Part shown: piece by piece, positions 1-8,948 of the stretch | Numbering within the stretch: position 1 is the first letter of the stretch | Layout: the number at the start of each line of letters is the position of its first letter | NCBI GenBank assembly: GCA_964537875.1 | Contig: CAZIDN010000010.1 | Span: forward strand, 14,104 to 78,103 | From: JAPKZH01 sp964537875 | Lineage (GTDB): Bacteria; Acidobacteriota; Aminicenantia; Aminicenantales; UBA4085 | Length of the DNA: 64,000 bases | Direction of reading: 5' to 3' | Translations under genes and position numbers: made by a program | The notes under the pieces: model-generated | Told to the model about the DNA's origin: nothing | The model's input: the letters and a program-made list of their open reading frames with translations, nothing else | Database searches by the model: none

Positions 1-1148
1 CATGGCCACCCATCCTTGATGATCTCAGACACGGTCTCCGACTTAGGGCTTTCATTTTCGCTGTGATCGAGCGCAGTTATAGCATATTCATAACGTTTGT
101 CCTTTTCAACTGAAGTGTCGGTGTACGTGTTCTCGAGGATCGACTGGGCGGTCAGCGGGACAAACCGGTCCTGGCCGGCCTCCCGCCTCCAAACCTTATA
201 ACCGGCCAGATCCTTTGCGCGGCCGGCGTCCCAGATGAGGGTGATGAAGTTCGCGCCTTTAATGGCGGTCAATCCAGCCGGCGCGGCAGGAGGAAAGACG
301 TCTTTGGGCGTCACTTCCGTCGTCGCCGAGTCCTCGCTCTCCTGGACAGGGGTTGCCTCCGAAGCCGCCGCCCGGACGAAATAGCGGTAAGTCTGGCCGA
401 AGAGGAAATTGGCGTCGTTGAATTTCTCTTCCCGGACAAGACCGGGATTCAGGCGCTGAAGCTTATGGCTGCTGTCGATTCGATAGATGTAATAACCTTT
501 CAAGCGGGCCGGCGCAGAATGATCGAAATTCTCCTGCGGCGCATCCCAGTCGATTTGGATCCGGTCTTCAAACACCTGTGTCCGGATATTCCCCGGCGGC
601 AGAGGAAGAGGCTGCGGGCTGACGGCGGCGTGGTCGGAAAAATCCGAGAAACGGCCTTTTTTCGCTTCCTTGACCCTGACCGCAAAGAGCAGCCTGCCGG
701 CCTTCAGGTCTTTTTCAGTGAGAAGATATTTATAGATCTGTTCTTTAGCCATCGGCGCTTTTTTTTTCGGCTCGGCCGAACCCGCTTTTTTCTGAGGTTC
801 GTTTTTCCGAGCCGGAGGGGGCGGTTCTATCTGATCGATAACGGCCAGCCGCCGGGCTTTGGATTCGAACTCTCCGGCCGTAATGGCGGAAGCGCCGGCT
901 TGGGGAGAGCCTCCGGCTTCATAAACCCAGACCTCGATGGCTGAGATGCCGGCCAGCGGCCTGCCGTCGGTGTAGGACTCCGGGTTGGTCCAATCGAGCA
1001 GGATATGCCGGCCGCGCTGGACGGCTTTCAGGTTTTCCGCTTTTTGAGGGACATAGACAAACGGGGGCAGGATTCCCCCTTTTTTTCCGCAGGCTGCGGC
1101 CGCCAGGAGCAGCACGACAACCGCGGCGGAAGAGACAATTTTCTTCAT
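1..1148 (-). CDS. Fibronectin type III-like lipoprotein, cut by window edge
   Basis: The frame is open from an ATG at 1148 to the window edge (382 codons), so the C-terminus is missing. It starts with a lipoprotein signal: a short basic start, a run of Val/Leu/Ala, then LLLAAAAC, with Cys20 the likely lipidated residue. After this come about three fibronectin type III-like modules (roughly residues 30-165, 168-270 and 275-378). They show the usual Tyr-rich strand patterns YRYFVRAAAS and YEYAITALDHSENES. Its ATG overlaps the hslU stop as TAATG, so it is probably translated by coupling at the end of the hslVU operon. A cell-envelope binding or scaffold role is inferred only. No catalytic motif is visible. 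Confidence 0.8.
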   Translation of the reverse strand, partial: MKKIVSSAAVVVLLLAAAACGKKGGILPPFVYVPQKAENLKAVQRGRHILLDWTNPESYTDGRPLAGISAIEVWVYEAGGSPQAGASAITAGEFESKARRLAVIDQIEPPPPARKNEPQKKAGSAEPKKKAPMAKEQIYKYLLTEKDLKAGRLLFAVRVKEAKKGRFSDFSDHAAVSPQPLPLPPGNIRTQVFEDRIQIDWDAPQENFDHSAPARLKGYYIYRIDSSHKLQRLNPGLVREEKFNDANFLFGQTYRYFVRAAASEATPVQESEDSATTEVTPKDVFPPAAPAGLTAIKGANFITLIWDAGRAKDLAGYKVWRREAGQDRFVPLTAQSILENTYTDTSVEKDKRYEYAITALDHSENESPKSETVSEIIKDGWP

Positions 1149-2545
1149 TAAAGAATGAAGCGCCTCAAATCCTGGTCTTTCATGATCTCCTTCAACTGCC
1201 CCTGGACATATTTTTTGTCGATGACGATATTCTTCAGCTTGACATTCGGGGCCTTGAACGAGATCTCCTCCATCACTTTTTCCATGACGGTATGCAGGCG
1301 GCGGGCGCCGATATCCTCCGAGTCGCGGTTGACCTCCTCGGCAATCTGGGCGATCTCGTCGATCGCGTCCGGGGTGAACTCGACACGGACGTCCTCGGTC
1401 TCGAGCAGGGCGATATATTGCTTGATGAGCGCATTCTCGGGCTCGGTCAGGATCCGGATAAAATCCTCCTTGTTGAGCGAGGTGAGCTCGACGCGGATCG
1501 GGAACCGGCCCTGGAGCTCCGGAATGAGGTCGGCCGGCTTGGCCACGTTAAAGGCGCCGGCGCCGATGAATAGGACATGGTCGGTCTTGACCAGCCCGTA
1601 CCGCGTGTTGACCGTCGTGCCCTCGACGATGGGCAGCAGGTCCCGCTGGACGCCCTCGCGGCTGACTTCCGGGCCGTGGCCCGATTCGCGGCCGGCGATC
1701 TTGTCCATCTCGTCGAGAAAAACCATCCCGGAATGCTCGACCCGCTCGATGGCCAGGCGGGCTACCTGGTCCATGTCGATCAGCCGGCGCTGTTCCTCGT
1801 CAATCAGGAACTCCCGCGCTTCCAGGATTTTCATCTTGCGTTTTTTGGCCTTTCCGCCCAGAAAGCCCGGAATGATCTCCTGGATCTGGATGCCAATCTC
1901 CTCCACGCCCTGGTTGGAAAAGATCTCGAACGGAGGCGCCATTCTTTCCTTCACTTCGATCTCGACCATCCGCTCCTCAAGGGCGCCGTCCCGGAGCTGC
2001 TTGCGGAGCTTTTCCCTCGTTTCGTTGAACCTCTGGTATTCCTCCTCGCTGACCGAATTATCCCTCCGCCGCAGGGGAGGAAGAAGCAGGTCGAGCAGCT
2101 TTTCCTCGACATTGGCTATGGCTTTTTCCTGGACCTCTTCCATCTTCTCCTGCTTGACCATGTCCACCCCCATCCGGACCAGGTCACGGACGATGGATTC
2201 CACATCCCGGCCGACATAGCCGACTTCCGTGAACTTGCTGGCCTCGATCTTGAGAAACGGCGAGGCGGTGAGCTTGGCCAGGCGGCGCGAGATTTCTGTC
2301 TTTCCGACGCCGGTCGGGCCGATCATCAGGATATTTTTGGGGGCGATTTCGTCGGCCAGTTCGGATGGAACGCGGCGTCTCCTGTATCGGTTGCGCAGGG
2401 CGATGGCCACGGCTTTTTTGGCGGCTTTCTGGCCGATGATGTACTTATCAAGCTCGGCGACGATCTCCTGCGGGGTCAACTCTTCGTCGATATCGCGGAG
2501 TTTCTCGTCGGATTTTTCAAAGCTCTTGGGAAGCTGGATGGGCAT
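1148..2545 (-). CDS. hslU: ATP-dependent protease ATPase subunit HslU (ClpY)
   Basis: This is the AAA+ unfoldase of the cytoplasmic HslUV protease; it feeds unfolded protein to HslV. The 465-residue length is normal for the family. Visible features are Walker A GPTGVGKT (76-83), the pore-loop GYVGRD (109-114), an intermediate I domain (about 115-235, rich in charged helices), Walker B MVFLDEMD (274-281), and the C-terminal tail ending RRFIL, which docks into HslV in known complexes. Its ATG directly abuts the hslV stop (TAAATG), and its own stop overlaps the next gene. One transcript for the three genes is therefore likely. Confidence 0.98.
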   Translation of the reverse strand: MPIQLPKSFEKSDEKLRDIDEELTPQEIVAELDKYIIGQKAAKKAVAIALRNRYRRRRVPSELADEIAPKNILMIGPTGVGKTEISRRLAKLTASPFLKIEASKFTEVGYVGRDVESIVRDLVRMGVDMVKQEKMEEVQEKAIANVEEKLLDLLLPPLRRRDNSVSEEEYQRFNETREKLRKQLRDGALEERMVEIEVKERMAPPFEIFSNQGVEEIGIQIQEIIPGFLGGKAKKRKMKILEAREFLIDEEQRRLIDMDQVARLAIERVEHSGMVFLDEMDKIAGRESGHGPEVSREGVQRDLLPIVEGTTVNTRYGLVKTDHVLFIGAGAFNVAKPADLIPELQGRFPIRVELTSLNKEDFIRILTEPENALIKQYIALLETEDVRVEFTPDAIDEIAQIAEEVNRDSEDIGARRLHTVMEKVMEEISFKAPNVKLKNIVIDKKYVQGQLKEIMKDQDLRRFIL

Positions 2546-3073
<528 letters not shown>

Positions 3074-3096
3074 CGGAACTCCAAATTGACTTACCT

Positions 3097-3125
3097 ATGA
3101 TAAAGGATAGGAAAGAACAAGTAAA
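3097..3125 (-). promoter_or_regulatory. Sigma70-like promoter of hslVU operon
   Basis: On the minus strand the -35 is TTTACT (3120-3125), the spacer is 17 bases and the -10 is TATCAT (3097-3102). The -10 ends 23 bases before the hslV ATG, leaving a leader of roughly 15 nt that still holds a GGAG ribosome binding site. No heat-shock-type promoter was recognised here. Confidence 0.6.
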
Positions 3126-3270
3126 GATCAAGAAGAAAGCCCATCTGTCCCATCGCTATTGACTTCGGGCTTTTCCTGAAATATAAATAACCTGAAATTC
3201 CAAGGGCAGAAAAATTCCATTAAAAAGGGGGTCTTGATCATCACCGTCCCCATGACATATCCTAAACAAA

Positions 3271-4746
3271 ATGGTGGATCAAAAGAATAGCTTTTTGACG
3301 AGGAATTTCCTTTTGTTCATCGTGTTGGGGCTTGCTTTTTTTCTAAGGATCTATAAAGCAAACTCTCCCCTTATCGGAATGCATGCCTGGAGACAAGCAG
3401 ATACAGCGGCCATGTCCAGGAACTACTATGAGAACGGATACCATTTTCTTTATCCCCAGATTGACTGGGGAGGGGATTCCCCTGGCTATGTCGAGTCGGA
3501 ATTCCCCGGTTATTCATTTCTCGTCGCCCTCTTCTATAAAATTTTTGGCGTTTCGGAGTTTATCGGAAGATTTCTTTCGATCATTTTTTCTCTTCTCACA
3601 ATCTATACACTTTATCTGGTAGTTCTTAAATGGATAGATCAAAAAACGGCGGTATGGACGGTCTTTTTCTTTTCTGTGCTTCCTCCTAATATTTTTTATA
3701 GCCGAACTTTTCAGCCGGAATCGGCCCTTCTCCTGTCATTAGTCCTCGGCGTATATCTTTTTTCTCAATGGACGGATTCCGGAAAATGGAAATATTTCTT
3801 TCTTTCAGCGATTTTTATTGCCTTGGCCTGCCTGTTAAAAATTCCCAGCTTTTACATTGGCTTGCCGCTCCTCTATCTGGCTTGGCAAAAATTCGGCGGA
3901 AAAACCCTAACCCGATGGCACCTCTGGCTCTATGCTCTGTGCGTCACAGCTCCTGTCGCCCTCTGGTACGTCCATGCTCATCGATTGTATTTGAAATCCG
4001 GACTGACATTCGGCATCTGGGGGTACGGAAGCGACAAATGGGGGAATTGGAGCCTTGTTTTAACCTGGAAATTTTGGGATAAAATTCTTTTCCGAAATAT
4101 TGCCGAGGATTACCTGACTTGGATCGGTTTTATTCTGTTTGGGATTGGATTATGGCTCAAGCGGACAACGAGAAAAGAAAAAGTGTTTGACTTCTGGATG
4201 GTGTCGCTCGTTATTTATTTCATTATTGTCGCCCAAGGGAACTTCGTTCACCTCTATTATCAGCTTCCCTTCACGATTCCGGCCTGCGTCTTCTTAGCCA
4301 AAGTCTATTCCCGCTATTGGACACGAAATAGCTTCGGAAATAAAAAATCCATATGGCTGACAGCCGGCCTTATCGGAATACTGGCCCTGAGCGCCGGGCG
4401 GTATCACCTCTATATGCAAAAAGAGAATATCCAGAGTTCAGATGTCCTGAAACTAGCCGAAGCCGTTCAGCATCATGTGAAAACTGGTGATCTTGTCATC
4501 GCCGTCGACAATAACGATCCCACCCTTCTTTACGTTTCTCATAGAAAAGGTTGGCATGCCACGCCTGAACAGATAGATGATTCTTTCCTGACGGAAAAGA
4601 GAATGCGAGGGGCAAAATATATTATCGGAATTTATGCCATTTTCAAGAATGCCGCAGGACAGAACGCCCTCCGATTTTTATCCATTCAATATCCTTGCAT
4701 CTTTAGCGATAAAAAATCCTTTATTTTTAAATTAGCTGGAAGATAG
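3271..4746 (+). CDS. GT39-like membrane glycosyltransferase
   Basis: A 491-residue polytopic protein with about ten or eleven hydrophobic segments, of the GT-C fold (ArnT/PMT-like). The first outer loop carries HAWRQADTA (residues about 38-46), the acidic donor-site motif typical of this family. Such enzymes move a sugar from a polyprenyl-phosphate carrier to lipid, glycan or protein on the outer side of the inner membrane. The acceptor cannot be told from sequence. The ATG has no good Shine-Dalgarno at normal distance; an AAGGGGG lies about 40 bases upstream. It stands alone between the divergent hslV promoter and a downstream GC-rich hairpin. Confidence 0.85.
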   Translation: MVDQKNSFLTRNFLLFIVLGLAFFLRIYKANSPLIGMHAWRQADTAAMSRNYYENGYHFLYPQIDWGGDSPGYVESEFPGYSFLVALFYKIFGVSEFIGRFLSIIFSLLTIYTLYLVVLKWIDQKTAVWTVFFFSVLPPNIFYSRTFQPESALLLSLVLGVYLFSQWTDSGKWKYFFLSAIFIALACLLKIPSFYIGLPLLYLAWQKFGGKTLTRWHLWLYALCVTAPVALWYVHAHRLYLKSGLTFGIWGYGSDKWGNWSLVLTWKFWDKILFRNIAEDYLTWIGFILFGIGLWLKRTTRKEKVFDFWMVSLVIYFIIVAQGNFVHLYYQLPFTIPACVFLAKVYSRYWTRNSFGNKKSIWLTAGLIGILALSAGRYHLYMQKENIQSSDVLKLAEAVQHHVKTGDLVIAVDNNDPTLLYVSHRKGWHATPEQIDDSFLTEKRMRGAKYIIGIYAIFKNAAGQNALRFLSIQYPCIFSDKKSFIFKLAGR

Positions 4747-4753
4747 CGTTCGT

Positions 4754-4800
4754 AATCCTCCCGCCCCCCGTTGCTAAAGGGGGAGAGGGGGGATTATTTT
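4754..4800 (+). terminator. GC-rich hairpin with T-rich tail
   Basis: A C-rich arm (4754-4769) pairs imperfectly with a G-rich arm (4779-4795) over a short loop, followed by ATTATTTT. It lies 8 bases after the glycosyltransferase stop. It may act as a terminator, or it may be a small dispersed repeat of the kind often found at gene ends. Confidence 0.4.
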
Positions 4801-4849
4801 CATCGTTTGAAAGTGTCGATAATGTCATGGACAATTAGCTGAAATCCTT

Positions 4850-4877
4850 TTGAGTCGCTCAAAAAATATGCTAAATT
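4850..4877 (+). promoter_or_regulatory. Possible promoter of the DUF362 gene
   Basis: TTGAGT (4850-4855), a 16-base spacer and TAAATT (4872-4877) precede the GTG start by 49 bases. The match to sigma70 consensus is moderate, so this is only a candidate. Confidence 0.35.
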
Positions 4878-4926
4878 ATCCTCCAGAAGAAACTTTCATT
4901 AAGATTTAAGATTAAGGAGGGAAATC

Positions 4927-5877
4927 GTGGCTGATAAAATCGGAAGACGGGATTTCTTAAAGAAAAGCGCCGCGGTTGGGGCATCGGCGGTCTTGGGAAA
5001 CCGCATAATTTCCAGTCTGGCGGAAGGTCCCCTGGCAGCGCTTGCCGCAGACAAAATCGATATCGCCGTCGCGTCGGGCAGCGACTATGCCGCGATGACG
5101 GCCAAGGCCGTCGAGCTCGTGGGCGGCATGGAAAAATTTGTCCATAAAGGTTCTAAGGTGGCCTTGCTCCCCAATGTCCAGAGCAAAAACCCCGGGACCT
5201 TCACCAAGCCCGAGATCCTGCGCTCGGTCATCCGGATGTGTAAAAAAGCCGGCGCTGGGGAAATCAACTGCCTGAGCTGGCTCACTCAGCAGCACTGGGA
5301 TGGCGCGGGCCTGGCCCAGGTGGTCCAGGAAGAGGGCATAACGCTTAAGCTCATCCCGAGGGACGATGTCAATTTCAGGTCCGTCCCTATTACCGGCGGC
5401 AACGTCCTTCAAGAAGCCAAAATTTTGAATGAATTTTTCAACCATGACGTCTTCATCAACATGCCCATCACCAAGGACCACGCCGGCAACAAATTCACGG
5501 GAACCATGAAAAACCTGATGGGCTTGAATGCGCCCTCTTTGAATCGCGCCCAATTCCACAAGCCGAACTGGCAAACCGACCCGGCCGCCATCGAACATTT
5601 GGACCGTTGCATCGCCGATCTAAACACGGTCGTCAAGCCCACGCTCTGCATCGTAGACGCTACGGAAATCATCAAGACCAACGGCCCCATGGGCCCCGGC
5701 GAGCTCATCAAGCCGCTCAAGGTGATTGCGGGCGTGGACCGGGTGGCCATTGATTCCTATTGCGCAACGATTCTCGGACTGAAAGGCGAAGATATCGTTC
5801 ATATCCGCGGCGCCTACCAGAAAAAGGTAGGCGAGATCGACTTGAAGAAAGTCAAAATTCAGGAAATTAAGGCCTAG
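4927..5877 (+). CDS. Tat-exported DUF362 protein
   Basis: A 316-residue protein beginning at GTG, 5 bases after a strong AAGGAGGG. The N-terminus has a twin-arginine signal (GRRDFLKK, residues 7-14) followed by an Ala-rich stretch, so export in folded form is likely. The rest matches the DUF362 pattern (LLPNVQSKNPGTFTKPE, then TKDHAGNKFTGTMKNLMG and IVDATE). DUF362 proteins are often found near iron-sulfur proteins, but no cysteine cluster of the ferredoxin type is present here. It is followed after 2 bases by a DUF6599-like gene, so the two probably work together at the envelope. Function is unknown. Confidence 0.85.
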   Translation: MADKIGRRDFLKKSAAVGASAVLGNRIISSLAEGPLAALAADKIDIAVASGSDYAAMTAKAVELVGGMEKFVHKGSKVALLPNVQSKNPGTFTKPEILRSVIRMCKKAGAGEINCLSWLTQQHWDGAGLAQVVQEEGITLKLIPRDDVNFRSVPITGGNVLQEAKILNEFFNHDVFINMPITKDHAGNKFTGTMKNLMGLNAPSLNRAQFHKPNWQTDPAAIEHLDRCIADLNTVVKPTLCIVDATEIIKTNGPMGPGELIKPLKVIAGVDRVAIDSYCATILGLKGEDIVHIRGAYQKKVGEIDLKKVKIQEIKA

Positions 5878-5879
5878 CT

Positions 5880-6845
5880 TTGAAAAGGGCTTGGATTTTT
5901 TTGGCCGTCCTGGGGGCCCTAGGTTGTAACAGTTTGGGCGGCCCTCTGGCCGGGAGGCAGAATTTGGAAATCAAGCCCTCCCCTCCCCTCCAGAAGCTCG
6001 AGGTTTTTCTGCCGGACAAAGGCAAACTTCAAAACTGGAAAGCCGAGAATGCCCCGCAGCTCTACAAGGGTGAGGACCTCTATCTCTATATCGACGGCGG
6101 CGCCGAAATCTACCACGAATACGGTTTCAAACAGGTTCTCGTCCAGGACTACAAGAGCGCCGCGGGAAAATCATTGACCCTGGAAATTTTTGAGATGGCT
6201 AATTCCGAATGCGCCTTCGGGATGTATACCTTCAAATCCAGCGCCAAAGGAAAAACAATCGCCGTCGGGCAAGACGGTCAGCTCGAACAGTATTATCTAA
6301 ATTTTTGGAAGGGAAACTTCCTGGTCACGTTGACGGGATTCGACGGCAGCCCGGAAGTCATCCAGGGGCTGATGCTCATCGCCAGATCCGTGGATGCAAA
6401 GATTAGGACGCAGGGCAGGCGACCGTCGCTCGTCGAAATTTTTCCTAAAGAATGGCTCCCCATCTCGGGGTTGAAATACATCAAAGGCGTCTTGGGGCTT
6501 TACAACAATTATTCGTTTTTTGCCCGGGATGTGTTCCGGTTTAGGGAAGCGGTCATGGGCGCGATCGATGAGGGGAAATTCACGATCTTTGTTTTTCGAT
6601 ACACGAGCCAGGAGGAATGCCGGCGTCGGTTTCAAGAAGTGAAAGCGGCCTTCGAGAAAAATCCCGCCTACAAAAACCTCAAAACTGTCCGGCCGGATCT
6701 CTTCAAGACAATGGACGATAAGGGGATGACTATCTTCGGTCAACCTGTCGCAGACTGTATCGCTTTGGTTCGCACCAAAGAAAGTGAAAAATCGGCCGCA
6801 GAAATCGCGGAAAACCTCAAAAATAATTATCCGAAAATAAAATAG
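5880..6845 (+). CDS. DUF6599-like putative lipoprotein
   Basis: A 321-residue protein from a TTG start with AAGG 7 bases upstream, 2 bases after the DUF362 gene. The start MKRAWIFLAVLGALGC resembles a lipoprotein signal (Cys16), although the -3/-2 residues Ala-Leu are not ideal. The core YIDGGAEIYHEYGF followed by a segment on an exchange of mass or dose-like FEMANSECAFGMY fits DUF6599, a family of unknown function common in Aminicenantes and Acidobacteriota. The pair ends in a strong terminator at 6880-6913. Confidence 0.75.
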   Translation: MKRAWIFLAVLGALGCNSLGGPLAGRQNLEIKPSPPLQKLEVFLPDKGKLQNWKAENAPQLYKGEDLYLYIDGGAEIYHEYGFKQVLVQDYKSAAGKSLTLEIFEMANSECAFGMYTFKSSAKGKTIAVGQDGQLEQYYLNFWKGNFLVTLTGFDGSPEVIQGLMLIARSVDAKIRTQGRRPSLVEIFPKEWLPISGLKYIKGVLGLYNNYSFFARDVFRFREAVMGAIDEGKFTIFVFRYTSQEECRRRFQEVKAAFEKNPAYKNLKTVRPDLFKTMDDKGMTIFGQPVADCIALVRTKESEKSAAEIAENLKNNYPKIK

Positions 6846-6879
6846 AGCTGATATCGCAATCTTTTTTTCTATCGAATCC

Positions 6880-6913
6880 ACCCGGCATTCCGATGAGTGC
6901 CGGGTTTTATTTT
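6880..6913 (+). terminator. Rho-independent terminator
   Basis: The stem CCCGGCA (6881-6887) pairs perfectly with TGCCGGG (6898-6904) over a 10-base loop, with an extra flanking A-T pair. TTTTATTTT follows. It closes the DUF362/DUF6599 operon. Confidence 0.88.
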
Positions 6914-7030
6914 AATCCTTCACAGCAAGGCCCTACCTCGACACCTTAAAAATACAGCTTAAAAGGAATATCGTCAGGAACAGAGTGACAATGATAAGCC
7001 AGATAGCTCAAAAGACTTTCTTGAGGATCA

Positions 7031-8038
7031 TCATTCTCTTTCCAAAGATATTTCGAGCCCCTCGTCGGCCACGTGGAATCCTTTCTCCAGGATGGATTTT
7101 CGCGCTTCGCCGTCTGGGTCAAGAGCCTGATTAGAGTGGTTGAAATGAGTGAAATAGATGACGGTTTTTCCTTTTTGGGCCGCTTTTTTCAGCAGGTCCA
7201 TGCTGTCTTTTATGAAGGGATGGCCGATGCGGGACAAGTCCCGTCCAGGGAGCTCATCCGGGCTGTAGAAAGTCCCGTCGAGGAGCGCCGCATCGACCTC
7301 ATCGACCGCCTCGATGACCGATCGCTCCCATGCCGCCCAGTTTTGGATATCAGGGATATACAGAATCTTTTTCCGGCTTCCGGAGATTATCAAACCCAGG
7401 GTGTCGGTGTATTCATCCCGATGAGGGACCTGGAAGGGAATCACTGAGACCTGAGGGGTCAGCGCCCGTTTGTCATTCGGGGAAAGGACCACTGGCGATA
7501 TGTTGTCCTGCTTGATGAGCTGGCTCCAGGGGCCGTTATTGGCCAAAAACTCCTTCATCCGCGATGAACAATAGACCGGCAATCTGTGGGCTGCGACCGA
7601 TTCGAAACCGAAAAACATCAAGCCGGTGTAATGTCCGATATGGGCGTGGGTCAGCAGGACACCTTGAGGGATTTTTACTTCCATAGAGACCTGTTCATAA
7701 AGTCGATCGCAAGCCCTATCGAATTGGGTCCGAATATCAGGGGTGGCATCCACGATAAATAACTGCTTTTCTTTGAAATCCAGGATGGCCAGCGAAGAAA
7801 TCAACCGGGCCTGCCCGGGATCTTTTCGGGCTCGTGAGCAATTGGGACAATGGCAGCCGAGCTGAGGGATCCCCCCATCCTGGGCGGTCCCCAGGATTTT
7901 GACAACGACATCCGCAACATCCCGGGATTGATCGTCTGCCCTTTTTTCAAAAAAAGGCGGCCGTTTTTCGGAAAATTGCAGGCTCTCCAACCATAGCAAG
8001 CCGCCGCCAAAAGCGCCAAGAAAATGTCTTCTTCTCAC
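7031..8038 (-). CDS. PqqB-like metallo-beta-lactamase-fold hydrolase, exported
   Basis: A 335-residue protein from GTG. The N-terminus MRRRHFLGAFGGGLL resembles a Tat-type signal, which is unusual for cytoplasmic PqqB. The body begins with LGTAQDGGIPQLGCHCPNC, the hallmark of the PqqB branch, with a Cys cluster that may bind structural zinc. The metal-site motif reads HAHIGHY, with Gly where the classical HxHxDH has Asp, so metal binding may be altered. No other pqq genes are in the window, so a role in PQQ synthesis is not supported. A hydrolase acting on an unknown substrate in the periplasm is the safer reading. Confidence 0.8.
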   Translation of the reverse strand: MRRRHFLGAFGGGLLWLESLQFSEKRPPFFEKRADDQSRDVADVVVKILGTAQDGGIPQLGCHCPNCSRARKDPGQARLISSLAILDFKEKQLFIVDATPDIRTQFDRACDRLYEQVSMEVKIPQGVLLTHAHIGHYTGLMFFGFESVAAHRLPVYCSSRMKEFLANNGPWSQLIKQDNISPVVLSPNDKRALTPQVSVIPFQVPHRDEYTDTLGLIISGSRKKILYIPDIQNWAAWERSVIEAVDEVDAALLDGTFYSPDELPGRDLSRIGHPFIKDSMDLLKKAAQKGKTVIYFTHFNHSNQALDPDGEARKSILEKGFHVADEGLEISLERE

Positions 8039-8052
8039 CGCTTTTCACGACC

Positions 8053-8178
8053 TTACAGTCCGGCCTTTCGACCGGGAGGACGAACGCCGCGGCCTTTTGT
8101 TAGAGCGAGAGAATCGCCAAGCTCCAGCCGGGCCGTCTCGGCCAGCGCTTTCAATCGTTCAACGACCTCCGGATAGCG
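8053..8178 (-). pseudogene. Remnant of a sulfatase C-terminus
   Basis: The minus-strand frame closing with TAA at 8055-8053 reads RYPEVVERLKALAETARLEL and then GDSLALTKGRGVRPPGR. This is the characteristic last 40 residues of arylsulfatase-type enzymes. Upstream of the Arg at 8178 the similarity stops, because the sequence becomes the end of the GyrI-like gene in another frame. No start codon or catalytic domain is present. It is therefore a leftover 3' end of a deleted sulfatase gene that once lay here in the same direction. Confidence 0.75.
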
Positions 8179-8186
8179 GATTGTTC

Positions 8187-8762
8187 TTACCTCTTTTGGA
8201 CCTGATAACGAATGATCGTCCAATACTCGGCAGGACTGGCCGCCATGCCCGGGCCCTTTAAATATTCCTCTTCATGCGCACCGAAAATACGGTAGCCTTT
8301 ATCCTCAATGAATTTTAAAAGCTTTTGGATGGTCGGAGTCTCCTCGCTGTAGGATCCGATATGTAAGATCTCTACGACGTCTCCGTACTCCCAGGTTTCG
8401 ATGCGCACACCCGTGATGCCCTGCGGCAGCGATGTGATAGGATCCGGCAAAGGGAGCCCATAGAGCCCGCGCCACTCATTCTTAGGAGTATTGACGAAAT
8501 TGAGCCAGCGGGCGCGCGGCGCGGCCATCCTTGCGCCTGGTAGGCTGAAAAAGGTCTTGTAGAGCAGCCCGAAGGCATTTTGTCCGACGATATTCGGATC
8601 GCCTTTCGCTTCGACGACGAGCATTTTTTGGGCCGGCATCTGGCGGATCTGCGGCTCCTTCAGCGATTCATATTTGCTCAAATCCTGAAGGCCGCCCAGG
8701 GCGAAAAGAAAGAGCGCCCCACTGGCTGTCAGACCGGCTATGACGAGAAGCCCTCTTTTCAT
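8187..8762 (-). CDS. GyrI-like small-molecule-binding protein, membrane-anchored or exported
   Basis: A 191-residue protein with a strong ribosome site (GGGAGG) before its ATG. Residues 5-25 form a hydrophobic signal or anchor segment. The C-terminal half fits the GyrI-like (AraC effector-binding/SOUL) fold: GYRIFGAHEEEYLKGPGM followed by YWTIIRYQVQKR. Members bind small or amphiphilic ligands. Export of this fold is less common than the cytoplasmic form. Its end borders the sulfatase remnant, so the 3' flank has been rearranged. Confidence 0.75.
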   Translation of the reverse strand: MKRGLLVIAGLTASGALFLFALGGLQDLSKYESLKEPQIRQMPAQKMLVVEAKGDPNIVGQNAFGLLYKTFFSLPGARMAAPRARWLNFVNTPKNEWRGLYGLPLPDPITSLPQGITGVRIETWEYGDVVEILHIGSYSEETPTIQKLLKFIEDKGYRIFGAHEEEYLKGPGMAASPAEYWTIIRYQVQKR

Positions 8763-8948
8763 CTGATACCTCCCTTGATCAAAGATCCCGAAAATTCATG
8801 ATCTTCATTCAACCCCGACGGAAAGCCTTTGTCAAGTCGGCAGTCTCCTCCTCCTCGAGAATGGCGGAACTCCCCGGTTTTTTCTTCTCCATATTGCCTA
8901 GCGCAACTATTTCGGATAAGCTACTGTTTTACTTGCAAGGAGAAACTC

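Noticed and set aside
6846..7030. A protein-like stretch on the minus strand after the MBL gene
   Set aside because: About 30 codons overlap the gene end in another frame with no start or family match; it is probably chance.
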